Positions 48,851-60,382 of a DNA stretch of 64,000 bases are shown piece by piece. A program made the position numbers and the translations under genes. Under the pieces are notes generated by a model, which saw only the letters and a program-made list of their open reading frames with translations, ran no database searches and was not told the DNA's origin. Within the stretch, counting starts at the first letter, position 1. Each line of letters opens with the position of its first letter. Source of the DNA: Steromphala cineraria (taxonomy: Eukaryota > Mollusca > Gastropoda > Trochida > Trochidae); NCBI GenBank assembly GCA_916613615.1, contig OU744726.1:57118987-57182986 (forward strand), given 5' to 3'.

Positions 48851-51260
48851 AATAAAATACAACCAGTGAGAAAACTTTCGGTTTCAGTTTTTCTTCTTTC
48901 ATTCCACGATTCAACAATGGTGCATACACTTACATATTTATTTACTTACCCATCTTCCAGTATATGATTGATGACTTACTGATACACATATTTTTGTCAT
49001 TTGTATTTTTAACAGTTGTTGACTGAAATGGATACATTCCATGAATCTGTTTTACATTTATTCTATTGACGTTAAACCATATCCCTTGAACTTATTCTCT
49101 AAAAGACACAATACTTCACAAAAAACTCTTACTATAGATTCTTAAAACCAACCTTGTTTCATAGAAAAAAACAGATACTGTAATTTTCGCTTTTACAAGT
49201 TATGAGAATGCCAACATTTCCAAAACTTTAGCCTCAAATCCTTAATGCAGATTCAAAATATAACCCGCGAGGATAACCGCCCCATGTAAAGCCTCAAAAT
49301 CATATATCCAGTAAGAGTAATTGCAGGCACATGTTATATAGAACCAAGCCTAGGCTAAGGAGGCTTAATGACCTTTCGTTTGAATGCCACCGAGCCTAGA
49401 TCTCTATATGGTGCAGCTTATTGGTGCTTAAATCAATGTTGCCATGGCAATGCCATTTCCTGACTGATAAATATTGATTTACACGGAATTGTCAGCCATG
49501 ATGAGATTAAATTTGCTGCAAGCTACGGGATCTTCATGGCGCTTCGGGGGAAGATAACCGAGAGATCTGATGGAGTAACGGTTATCCTTGGATGGTATTC
49601 ATATTTCACAATTAGACGTTGATTGTGGATATTCGAAAAAAATGTTTTATACCCATTATCATTTATATCTATGAAAGTCAAAAGTGAAATCTTATGATAA
49701 ATTTTAAGATTTTATCCAGACACAAAAACAATTCGACATAAAATTTCTGTACAGATTTCTAAGAAAGACTTCTTATTGAAACGATGTTATGAAAAATCTT
49801 ACAGTTTTACAATGATGAACATGCCAAAAATACTTTTTCATCCTTCTTTTCAAAATATATTTTGCATTTAACACAACATAATATGGCATTGATGATATTT
49901 ACATTTCGTTTAACTTTTGTGTTTCATAAAAACCAATCAATCGATTGAATGCCAGAAAAGAGCTGTTTGTAATGTTCTTAGTGACGTTCTTTGAAATATA
50001 TTTGTTTAATCACAGATTTGAAAACAAAGTAAGTATTTTGAAACCAAAACTGATCTGACTAAGTATTTCTGAACATTTAGTTGACTTGTTTATTAATTCA
50101 TGGCCTTGCATTAATATACCGTTTAAAGTGTAGTTGATGATACGGTGAATCTTCATGGATTGAACGTGCCATTATGAAAGGACATCATCGAATGTTACGC
50201 TGAAAAAACATGCCAATCTTATTCATAAGATATTCTGCAAGATTATGATTAATGTTGAAATTTTTAAATATTTTTAAAGAAAAGGAACGATTCTTCGCTG
50301 TGAGTCTTATAAAGGCTGTCTTCAATTGTATGAAATTGGAAAATGGCCCTTATCTATGCAATGCCCTTATGTAAATTTGTTGGATTCTGAAAAAATTCGA
50401 TGATTTTGTCTATTTATCAAATCTATGACTTTGAATAAATACCATATGTTGTTAGCCAAATTTCGTTTGACTCGTTAAGAAACAAATGTTTTAGAATGGA
50501 TGGACTTTAGTTAAAATTCGGAATGATAGATAGTTATTGGCATAAACATCATTTGAATAAATGCTATCCTTTGATCAATTTAGAACCTGCGAACGTTTTG
50601 TAATATAAGTGTAATTTTTTATCATTTCATTTAAAAAATCACCAGTATCCTTTAACATAAAGGTAATTGAATTTTGAAGCTATTAACATCCTATGAACAT
50701 TTTTGTTTGTAGAAAAGGATTTTAAAACTAAAACGTTTTTGATTGTTATCATTTGAAATAGATTTGAACCTTTCATCTAACAACGAAATAGTGTTAGGGT
50801 TTAGGAACACTGACACAATATCTATGTCTTAAAAAAACTAAACTCTGACACTGAAATGAAAACTTGAAAACAAAACGGACACGATAGCAGCACACATGTA
50901 AAGTGACAAAACAAACAATAATATAGACTTATATTTAGTCTCTGAATTTTTGTGTGTAAAAATCTTATTTTATTAAATTTTTAAAAGGAGCCTCAGACAA
51001 ATGGAGATTTCAGAGCAGTCCAGATCTAGACTTGCTTCCATGGGGTGAATTATATGCTCAAGGGTCTGTGCATAAGACTAACAATAATACAGATACGAAA
51101 CAAACTACAATGGTGTAAATACGAAAGTATTCCATGTTATCCACACAAATACCAGGTGATAACCGCTAAACAAAAGAATGGTATTAATAAATATTCATTA
51201 CTATGAAATGAAATAAATACGAAAACAATCCAATACACACATAGAACATTACCATGATAT
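48851..51260. other. No gene; one weak X-box
   Basis: GTTGCCATGGCAAT at 49438-49451 misses the ideal RFX X-box by one base. The patch 49260-49600 is G+C-richer than its surroundings. The rest is AT-rich without recognisable features. Confidence 0.35.
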
Positions 51261-51380
51261 TGGGCATCCTTTCACAAAGCAATCTTTACTAAGGTTGACC
51301 TTAACTCTAATACATAACAATTGTACTAAGGTTATCTTAAAGACTTAAGATCACCTTAGAGCTATGTGACAGAAGGCCCA
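51261..51380. mobile_element. Foldback MITE (TGGGC...GCCCA)
   Basis: TGGGCATCCTTTCACAAAGC at the left pairs with GCTATGTGACAGAAGGCCCA at the right, and the inner arms continue with AAGGTTGACCTTAA and CTTAAGATCACCTTAGAG. The TTTCACAAAGCNATCTT-type sequence is, in my recollection, widespread in marine invertebrate genomes. 120 bp, non-coding. Confidence 0.65.
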
Positions 51381-52769
51381 GAAACAAATTACACATAAAC
51401 GATGCCATTAAAAACACGAAAACATTACCATAAGTTATAAAAGAAAACATTGCAATAATATGAGTGATGTTAGATCGTGGTCTCTTAAATGCTGAAATAG
51501 TTGCTCAGGGATCATAAAAGACAGTCTTATATCATCCCTGATTTAACCTTTGGGAATTAATTGGTTACATTCCGACAATAAATCACTTAATAACTAAAAC
51601 ATATAATATCACAGTTGCAGCCACAGGCCCCTTAGTCTTTAATAGTCCCAAATCGTTCCCGCTGCAAAAAAGTAAAATAAAACAGAATTTGTGTGTGACT
51701 GCTCTTGTTGTCATTCTTTACGATAACAAAAGCCTTGTGGTAAGAACTTTATAAATAATTTTAATAAACATCTTTACAAAATAAAGGAAAATTATAGTTC
51801 TCCTTTACGTTAGGATATGAAATATATAAAGATAAAAAATTAATTACTTTTACATAAATGTGTTTACCATAAAGAAATATTAAGATCACACAGGGGAAAG
51901 CGTTCCTCCCACTCACTTTGTTCTCTTTGAGGGTAGCATTCAGAATGTACATAGACAATTGTTAAATCAATTAATAACAATATTCATTATTCGAGGAATA
52001 CACTATACCAATTTGTATAAGTTAAGCGTTCCATTTTGTGTCTTTATGCAATATCTGAATTTAGACATTTCAATTCCCTATAGCAAAATCATGTTTTTTG
52101 TTCTCGATTTATTGAAATCCTACTATCCAAACTCAAGCAAACGTTTCTAGCGACAACGCGTTTGCTTTCATTGGTTGGTAATGACAAATTAAGGATTTGT
52201 GGAGCATTAAGAAGAAATAACGCTTAGTCACTTTGCCCCGGAGGGCGCTTTGCCCTGGTCTCCACTACTCAACATAATTACTTTAAAAAAATTAGGAACG
52301 ACAGGACAGTAAAGAATTCAGTGTTTAACCTAAATCAAAATTACATTCGTCATTATAATGATTTATACTTATTTTTAGCCACGATTATTGGTATACATCG
52401 ATTAGCTATAATATGTCAATGACTTAAAACTTAGAACAACTGAATTGAGAAAGCATTTTTATAACTAATAACAAACCTTGTTTTGAACATACAGCTTCTT
52501 TAAAGTAACAATTAAATACTTCTTATCTTCTCCCAACACTTGCAGTACCTTTGTTTTAATGTTGTAGATAACAGTCTTATTTGTACAGAAAAGGTTTTTG
52601 TTGTTGTTGTTTTGTTTTTTTTGTTACACAGAAGTTACCACGATTTTAACAGTGAATACGATCCTACGTGGTGAGGAATCGTATTACATATTTTTGACAA
52701 TAAGTAACAAATATTGTGGCGTCTTCAATCTGTGTCAGTATATTAAATCTAATTAAAATTTAATTTTAA
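51381..52769. other. No gene seen
   Basis: The 52222-52262 patch (TTTGCCCCGGAGGGCGCTTT) is unusually G+C-rich and partly self-complementary. Otherwise nothing. Confidence 0.35.
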
Positions 52770-52774
52770 AAAAA

Positions 52775-52842
52775 GGATGAGAGAGAGAGAAAAAAGGGAT
52801 AGTTGAAAACAAGTGAGAGAGAGAGAAAGAGAGAGGGGGAGG
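52775..52842 (+). repeat. GA-rich simple repeat
   Basis: Interrupted GAGAGAGA tracts on an all-purine background. Confidence 0.85.
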
Positions 52843-53804
52843 AGATTTATGTTGTGAAGCAGCCAGTCCATTTAAAAAAAAATTCTTCATTGTCTTTGCC
52901 ACATATGAATTTTTCTATTTCATAGTGGAAATTTATAATTTTCTTTAAATAGTTAAAGTTTAATTCCTTAATCGTACCATTACATTTATAAATGTATTTC
53001 TTTATGATAGTGAATAGATGATTGACAAGAATGCTTTGTTTGGATTGCCAAGAAGAAACGAAGAGAGGTTGAGATCAATAGTATGACCCGTTTCGTTTTT
53101 GAACCAAGTATGAAAGTTTTTTTAGCAGTGTCTGCACTTTACTGCAGTTGTAAAGCAAGTGTTCAGAAAAGATTGTTATGGTAAATGACACCAAGGTCAT
53201 GAAGCTGTTTTGAAGGTCGTTTGTGCCTCATTTGAACTCTGAAATGAATGGTCAACAAAACTAAAATTTGACTAAAAAATGAAAATGAGATTGAGTTATA
53301 TATATATAGATTTTTTATCATATTTAAGGGTCTGGCTAACCGACTAGTGCCTGTCAAAAATTCTGGTAGAAGTCGGAATCGGATTCCCCGCTTACTTTTT
53401 AAATACTATTTTAAAAGTAGTCATTAATAGATTTTTTTAATAAGAAATGATGTTTTATTTTCACTTCTGACGTTACACCTTCAGGGGCAAATATTGTATT
53501 GACTGCTTGTGATATTTCATTTATTTGTCTAGATTTTCATCATATTTGTGGGATTTTTCAAAAAGGTTGAACTTACAATTAGTCATATATGTGAAATGGA
53601 GATGAATGAATTATCTGTTTTGTTTGTTTTGTTGGGGGTATGTTCTGCTTTTCTTGGACGGGGGAGGAGGTTGGAGGTTGGAGGTTGATGTAAAGAGTAA
53701 TTGAACTAACCAAAATCTGATGGTTTTTTTTATTATGGGACATGGAAAGAGTCGATGAAAATACAAATTTACATATTTACTATTGCATCAAGTCAAAGGA
53801 ATGC
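52843..53804. other. No gene seen
   Basis: AT-rich, with a small TTGGAGG repeat at about 53670-53690. No coding evidence. Confidence 0.35.
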
Positions 53805-53940
53805 ATTCATAGGATATCTAACGAGCTTCCCCTTTCTTATCAAGTTTATGTCCCAAGTGAAATAATTTTGCTTTGTCACGAGCCTTGGCGAGGGACATAA
53901 ACTTGATTTGAAAGGAGAACGAGTTATGTATCCTATGTAT
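53805..53940. mobile_element. Foldback element, perfect 16-bp inner stem
   Basis: ATCAAGTTTATGTCCC at 53839-53854 is perfectly inverted at 53892-53907. Outside it the arms stay alignable out to CATAGGAT (about 53810) and ATCCTATG (about 53931), giving imperfect inverted arms of about 45-50 bp around a 37-base centre. The minus-strand frame 53818-54024 is generated by this structure. Confidence 0.65.
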
Positions 53941-55201
53941 TACCAACTTGCATTTCAGACGATTAACTGCTTTCTTAAATAACTTTTTATTGTGTCTAGA
54001 TATAGAGACGGAACGGCGGATCAATATCGAACCACGTCACAGCCTGAAAGATTATAATATTACGACGTTAAATATTCACATTTCTAAATTCTATCCTACG
54101 TTAATTCATTGTGTGTGTTTCTTTGATCAACGGCAGGTCATGGCGGCCGCCGTATCTTTCGTCAAAATATGTTAACAACTGCCTAAAAAAAAGTTTAATA
54201 TGTTTTTTATTGTTGAAACGCGCTTCGTTTTGTTTAAATGTTCTCTAAAGAGTATCCAGTTGTCTTCATATCCTATAGATAACAAGCAATGCCTTTCTTT
54301 GTAATTTTGAAGTGACACGGAGCAAATTCATGAAATTCAGTGAGCAAATTATGCTGAATTTAATTCCTTTTGTTTTGATAAATGGCCCTTGAGATAACAG
54401 CAAGATGTCTTATTGTAATCTTTTGTCCCCCGATTTTGTTCTTATCATTGCCGAAGGTAAGATTCATAAGACAAACTGAGAGTTCAAGAATGACTACGAC
54501 TCACTCAGTGCCATTCGAAATTTGTGAATGAAAACACGTTCGTTTTATGAATGAATAAAGTAGTCCGGACAATGTCAAAGTTCACCGCTCGCCAATCAAA
54601 TCACTTAAAGGTGTTATGACCCATAACAAAATGTTATGAAACCCCTTTACGTGGGTAATAAATAAACATATCGGTTCAGTATAGTTTTCTTCACTCAACT
54701 GAGGAGTGAAACAGATCAGTTAAATGTTGATAATGTTATGCTCAGATCAATGCAGATAAACTGATCTAAAAAATAAGCCCTAACTTGATAAGAACAAAAG
54801 TTGAGTTAGTTTAATGGCACAATTTGTAAATACCACTAAAATAGGTGACCCACGAAAAAAGGTTACTTGAGGGTATATTATATTGAACGTAGAATTTCGG
54901 CTTATGAACTTTATTCCATAATCATGATAAAATGTGTTATATTAAGGAGATAAACATACATGTACTGTGTTTGTAAATCAGAGGCATATAACGGAATTAT
55001 TATAGCTCTTAATTTAATTTAAAATCGATCGCGTAGCGTGAGGGTTTAAATAGATAAAATATTAAAATACATATATATTTTATTGGACGTAGAATTTGGG
55101 CTTTTGAACTTTATTCGATAATCACTATAAAATGTGTTATATGGGGATGATAAAGCAAATCTAAGGTTCTTAACAAGGGGGTTAATTCATATGCTACTTA
55201 G
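53941..55201. other. No gene; one direct duplication
   Basis: ACGTAGAATTT.GGCTT.TGAA, CTTTATTC.ATAATCA and TATAAAATGTGTTATAT occur at about 54887-54955 and again at about 55084-55153, in the same orientation. ATGGCGGCCGCCG at 54139-54151 on the plus strand resembles a YY1 motif and could mark a start site, but the frame after it closes after eleven codons. Confidence 0.4.
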
Positions 55202-55580
55202 AGGGGCAGTAGCACGTTTTTTTTATAATTTTATATTTTAAATATTTCACTGATAATTGTAAGTTAATGCTTTATGTACTATTTTGACAGAGTAAAAAAT
55301 CTCATTACACAAGTCAATCTTCCATAGTCAGAGCACAAAGTATGAAGATTAACATAACATCCATTGGCGGCCATTTTTTTGTGAACACCTTTAATTCATT
55401 TTGTGTAAGAAAATGGAATCGCATGCCTAAACATTACGTTATATTATTATACGTTATATTATATATATATATAGTATTACTGCTTCAATTAGTTTAAGAA
55501 CATTTTCTTTCAATTGGAACTATTAGTTTTCATTTTCCTGACACCACCTTATATTCCCCCTAAAACGTGCTACTGCCCCT
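55202..55580 (+). mobile_element. T2/Kolobok-like MITE, copy 4
   Basis: AGGGGCAGTAGCACGTTTTT at the left (preceded by TTAG) and ACGTGCTACTGCCCCT at the right (followed by TTAA). It is the longest copy, 379 bp, because of an inserted ATTATACGTTATATTATATA stretch at about 55445-55475. The frame at 55514-55780 begins inside it and is incidental. Confidence 0.88.
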
Positions 55581-55584
55581 TTAA

Positions 55585-56421
55585 TTTTCAATGTTATATC
55601 GTGTACATAAACATAATGTTGTTAAATATTATCTTTGATCTCAGGGAAATATTTAAAAAATCTAAATCATATATTACTTGTGACGACAACCGGAGTTGTA
55701 ACAGCTGGTTATATCATGGATCATATCGTAAACCATCAGTAATGGATGCAGTTGATATCATAACACTTGAAACTCTTTAGCCTTGTTATCATTTGTGTGA
55801 TCACGAGGATTTGTATAAGTATATCCTATTCAACAATGTGAAGCTTTTTATCAATCTCCCCCTTCTACACCTGGCGGTAGGTTCACACAGAAGGTCAAAA
55901 AAGTATTAGTTGATTTACAGAATATCATGTCACGACTTTGACAAATACAGAAAATAAAGTTATCGGAATTTCCTCGAATAAAAAAAACCTCTCCAAATAC
56001 GGAGTTTACCCCTGAATCAGAAAATAGAGAAATTTTTTAAAACATTTCAGGTGACCTATTCTGCAAAGCTGCAACGTTTCAGGCAAAAACGTTTTCATCT
56101 ACACTAGAGCAATGCTTAGTTTTGCTCCTGAATATAGAAATGAACAAAGTCGTGAATCATGTGATTAAATCATTGCATATAAAATAATATCCTAAATGTT
56201 CATGCTTAAACGAATAACGACATTTGAAATATTGGATGCATTTGCTTGGTTATCAGTACCATATAATTTTGCGCTTCAATTACTGTGTTGTTTACTTTAA
56301 AGATTTTCTTTAGAACAATTTTGAAAAACTGATTTCAAAATGCTTCTTAAACGAACGAAATGGCTTAAATTTCCCCATTATTTCGCTGAAGTTGTGAATA
56401 ATCATTTAACACATGCGTTAA
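55585..56421. other. No gene seen
   Basis: AT-rich spacer between two MITE copies. Confidence 0.35.
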
Positions 56422-56657
56422 AGGGGCAGTAGCACGTTTTTTGATAATTTTATATTTTAAAATTTTCACTGATAATTGTAAGTTAATTCTAAATGTATTA
56501 TTTTGACAGTGTCAAAAATCTTCTTACACAAGCCAATCATCCATAGTCAGGGAACAAAGTATAAATAGTTTAAATATATGGTCTTTCAATTGGAACTATT
56601 AATTTTCATTTTCCTGACATCACCTTATATTCCCTCTAAAAACGTGCTACTGCCCCT
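56422..56657 (+). mobile_element. T2/Kolobok-like MITE, copy 5, internally deleted
   Basis: Both termini are intact, with a perfect TTAA on each side (56418-56421 and 56658-56661). It is 236 bp: the GGCCATTTTTGTG to GGAATCGCATGGC interior present in the other copies is missing, joining GAACAAAGTATAAA directly to GGTCTTTCAATTGG. Confidence 0.9.
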
Positions 56658-56959
56658 TTAAGGAAAAAAATGTGATTGTTATACAAGTCCATAAGTGTAT
56701 TTCTTTTTTTGGTGGGTATAGTTTGCCACGTGTTAGAAATGATGCTAGATTATCCACCATCTTTATATTGACACACAAGAAAACATCATGTGAAGTTCTA
56801 ATATACGTTTTCATGGTTGTGAAATTTGAACGTTATCCGTTTCGTTTTCACAATGCTAAATTATATTATATTTGCACTAGAATACTTAGGCAAGTGAACA
56901 AAGCTGTAGAGGATTTCAAATCTCCGAAGAAATGATATTTTTTAATATTTTATTCCTTG

Positions 56960-57195
56960 GAACTAGACCGATTTTAATCAGACTGGGTACATATCATCGT
57001 TGGAAAAGTAAAACAAGAAAAGAAAAGGTTTCCGCAACAATCCATCAAAGGTCAAGGCCACAGCAAGGTCGCGACTTCAGAATCCGCTTTTCAAGGTCAT
57101 ATGCCCAATTTTGTGAGGTTTTATAGAAGGCGGAACAGGGGAAAGTGAAACCCTCAGTTCGGGACTGTCCCGCAAACACTCATTATCTAGTTTGT
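56960..57195 (-). repeat. TGACCTTGACCT repeat, second copy, inverted
   Basis: On the minus strand the order is ACTAGATAATGAGTGTTTGCG, GGGTTTCAC, CCTGTTCCGCCTT, CCTCACAAAATTGGG, then CCTTGCTGTGGCCTTGACCT, TTTGATGGATTGT, ACTTTTCCAACGATGATATG and ACC. The left part matches 61-165 and the rest the second half of module A near 560-660, so it is an internally shortened copy. The small frame at 56932-57126 lies inside the repeat. Confidence 0.8.
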
Positions 57196-57717
57196 TTAAA
57201 TGTTTTGTCAAATTATTCAGTCACTCGGTTTGTGGATCCACCCTTATTTCCGGGAACTTAATTGTACAAACAAAGGGAAAGAGCAGGACCTAAGATAACC
57301 AGAAATGAGATACACCGTCAATGACTTGACTTTGACTCTAGTATTGTTTTTCCACAAAATAAAAATCCTTTGAAGTGAAACACTATATCTGGTTCGTTAT
57401 AACTTATTGTTCTTTGACGCCATGGACTGGCCTAATGCAATTTACCGCTAAAAAGCTCTAATAATTACGGTGACATATATGTAAGATCGATGTCGAATTA
57501 AAGGTAAAAGAATGAAAGGCATTTGGGATCATGTTACGGCAGATATGTAACCGATGTCACCGAAAGAATACGTTTGAAATATGTTTATTTCAGTGATAAT
57601 AGGGCTTAAGTCTTTTTTAATGTTTTCAATGAATATGGAAAACATAATTGTATATACAGATGAATGCATTTACAATCGCAAATACAATCTCAACTACATG
57701 TACGTTCTATAAAGTCC
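57196..57717. other. No gene seen
   Basis: This separates the repeat from the pseudogene 3' end. No poly(A) signal stands out strongly enough to call. Confidence 0.3.
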
Positions 57718-58860
57718 CTTTCACCTTATATACACATCCTATCATCGAAATACTATTTTTATCTTTTTGTAACTGAACTTTCCTTGATTGGTGGTCTTCA
57801 TATTCTTTCACGATTTTAGAATCCACTTTGCCTTGAGAAGATAGTTCCTTGTGGCGTTTTGGAACATAACTAACACTGATCCTTTTTAGGTTTGTGAAAT
57901 GACAGGTTATACTCCTCTAAATATTTTTCTATATATTCCATGAGTGACAGGTTTGTCACCATTCTCTGCATATTGTGTCTTCGTACAATTCATACATTTT
58001 CTTAACACTGAGTGCTTGGTCCAGGAATTTTCGTTGGGAGGCTTTTCTGTAGTGGGGATCCGTTGTTGGAAAGGATTCTATATGAGATCTGACCCTTTGT
58101 TTCTGGGCATAGGTTGTCTTATTACCAGGCGAATGATGACCCCGCTTTTCTGAACCAGTGAAAGAACCATGGCAACTGTTGTGCAAGGCATGTTCAATGT
58201 AAGTTGTGCCGACATCTAGAGTTTTCATGAAAAAGGTTTTACACACCTTCGTTCTGCAACTAGTCTGTCTAACAGCCCCTGAAACAAAATATCTTTAAAG
58301 ACCCACACAAGTCTATATTATTATAGCAAGTCTAGCTCACTGCAGTTTCAGGAAGTTTCTCAAAATGAACAGCTTCAGTGGGCTCCTTTCAATTTTAATA
58401 GTAGAAAACTGCATTTTATATGTATTTTCATTTCAGAGACTGAAATTTAGTCTATTCTGCAACCATCAACACAAAATCTGTAAGACCGTGCAGTACTGCA
58501 TTTTTTCGACATAAGTTTTCGACGTAATCGTTGCTTTCTCTCTTGTATTCGTACAAAATATTTCTGTCCTTCATACGAATATAGAATTTATCAAATATCT
58601 CTGTACGTTTGTCCTCGCTTATGTACTGTGAACACTTGAATTTACATTTGGAGCAGTTAACCCATTGCATTTTCTTTGCTTTTCTTACTTGTCCTTTTGT
58701 ATCTGTGTACTCTTTGCCTGATAGTCTTAATCTCTTATCAATATTTCTTTTCCAATTATCAGGATTTTGTTTTCTTTTTCGTAGTTTGCAGGATTTATGA
58801 TCGATTCTTTGGTCCTTGTTTGTTTCAACTTCGTTCTCTGCTTTCCCTGTTTAGGAGTCG
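57718..58860 (-). pseudogene. Transposase-like protein of an uncharacterised invertebrate family, decayed 3' half
   Basis: On the minus strand, frames join in a consistent order despite frameshifts and stops: RKRKQNPDNWKRNIDKRLR, SGKEYTDTKGQ, NCSKCKFKCSQ with RTEIFDKFY (about 58720-58550), then VCKTFFMKTLDVG, KRGHHSPGNKT, VRSHIESFPTTDPHY, KKMYELYE (about 58260-57970), then EEYNLSFHKPKKDQC, a stop in place of the next residue, LCSK (about 57915-57855), and VDSKIVKEYEDHQSRK (to about 57718). I recognise this block order from proteins abundant in cnidarians, insects and molluscs that are multi-copy and transposon-like but, as far as I know, unnamed. A TTTCAG acceptor precedes the VCKTFF block at 58279, so at least one intron is likely. 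The open linker from the OTU region reaches this part, hence a probable single original gene. Not functional as it stands. Confidence 0.75.
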
Positions 58861-60382
58861 AGTGTCTGGGCTCCAATGGCTGGAATTGCTCATCAATTGT
58901 ACATGTACTATTACCCAGCCCTCTGCCAGCTGCAGATATGTTAGATGTGTCAGAGTTATCATCTTAAGTCCTCTGATCTCAGTTCTCTGCGATCATATCT
59001 TGATCTGTAACTGACATGGGCTCTGTATCTACCCTCTCATGCTTTATATCGGGGAGCAGTTTCACGCCAGCATCATAGTGCTGGGGTAAATCTTCCAAAC
59101 TCGTAAGGCTAAAGTTATCGGTTCTCCGATTTCAGGCAACCCTGGCTCAACATTCACAACAGGTTAAGCAACCTGATTTGAATATATTGTAACCTTTCAT
59201 TGAAACATGTTTGCGACTGCCAATGGTAACACGTCCCCCATGTAATTGTCCCAGACACCAGATGGACGAAGTTCACCGAGGTTGAAAAAGTACTTCAAAT
59301 ACAATGAATTGTCATCATCTGCCTTGGGATGAAGAAACTGGATGTATTCGGCAAACTCGTTTTCCAAATGTGCACATACTTTCTCTCGGATCTGGTCACC
59401 AGTCAGTGACACATGATGAGAAACTGATTCGAAGAAACCATTCCCATCACCAGCCACTGAAAATCGTTTTAAATTATTTGAAGTCATCAAATTGTCCAAA
59501 CGAGCTGCTTGAACATCTACTATTTCCTGTAACTTATGTGCATGTTTTCGGCTCTGTGAATTGGTGTTTTCTTCAATTGTTTCATTAGCAGGCTGATTTT
59601 TATGATTTTTTTTTATTGACATGCACAAAATCGTTGTTGTCACTCCAGTCAATTGCTGAATGATGAATTCATGTCTTTCTTTGAAGGTGCAAATGTGGGG
59701 ATCATATTTGATATATCTGTATCATCATTCACTGTTTGTTTAATCCATGGATTGTAGTCAGACGTATTGTATTGTGAAAGATCCATCCTTTGGATAGTTG
59801 GTTTTCCTTTTGTTCGCCTTATCTTGCGCTTTAGTATTGTTAGGGGGAGTAATCTTCTGATGATGAACCTTCAGATGGTGGCCAGACTGTCTCCCCTTTC
59901 TGAGGGTCGGTCTCTGTTTGTACTGACATCATCATTCTCATGTTGTTATCTTCATTGTTCCTTATACATATGTATAGCATGTCCTACAATCCTCTTTCCC
60001 ACACGTAACATAGTGTCCTCATCAGCAATATTGAATTCAATTCAATATTTGGTTCAATGCTTCACGTCGTGATCCAAATTCATTGTAATAAAAAGATCAT
60101 CATCACTGTCTGTAAAGCCAATTCGTCCTGAAATAAAATAAAATATCTGACCTTTAACATGTCATAAAACGTTTATATAATAGATTCCCATATGCACGTC
60201 TGAATTATATAATGGCATCGTGTATATTGAAACATGTTAACCTTTTAGAAAGTTTAAATAAATAACAGTAAAGAACACAGAAATGCATATTTCTCACTTG
60301 GTAAAATTATTGTCCTTCATTCACAAAATATAAGCTTAAAATCCACTCACCAGTTTAGAGCTTCCTGGAGGTCTTGGTTCAT
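58861..60382 (-). pseudogene. OTU cysteine-protease-like protein, decayed 5' half
   Basis: OTU-family enzymes remove ubiquitin using a Cys-His pair. The minus-strand frame 59652-59197 holds KRFSVAGDGNGFFESVSHHV, GDQIREKVCAHLENEFAEYI and SGVWDNYMGDVLPLAVANMF. After two in-frame stops (59197, 59164) and a frameshift, LEDLPQHYDAG supplies the catalytic His (59078-59080). The usual DGNCLF/DGNCFF catalytic Cys is Gly here (codon GGT, 59437-59439). Upstream, TDSDDDLF, RVGKRIVGHAI and SQYNTSDYNPWIKQ form an acidic N-terminal region in shifting frames. A 5' exon may start at ATG 60382 and ends at a GTGAGT donor (60350). The linker DNSDTSNISAAGRGLG leads into the next block, with two further stops and a frameshift. 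Broken gene; domain call firm, function lost. Confidence 0.85.
60131..60350 (-). other. Probable intron of the OTU pseudogene
   Basis: The minus strand shows CTAAACTG followed by a consensus GTGAGT donor at 60350. At 60130 a TTTTATTTCAG acceptor precedes the TDSDDDLF block, giving about 220 bp. The phase does not join MNQDLQEALN cleanly to the frame I favour downstream, so either a frameshift has occurred or the donor is coincidental. Confidence 0.45.

Noticed and set aside
53818..54175. Basic, lysine-rich minus-strand frame and overlapping plus-strand frame
   Set aside because: Much of it comes from the inverted arms at 53805-53940. The two frames overlap on opposite strands and neither has a domain.
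55441..55475. TATA-rich stretch as a promoter
   Set aside because: It is an ATTATACGTTATAT expansion inside MITE copy 4 with no downstream gene.
58609..59014. Hydrophobic plus-strand frames of 63 and 112 codons
   Set aside because: They are antisense to the lysine/arginine-rich KRK..NPDNW region, which makes the opposite strand read as Phe/Leu/Ser.
59304..60072. Plus-strand frames opposite the OTU pseudogene
   Set aside because: They are antisense shadows. The minus strand carries the recognisable motifs.
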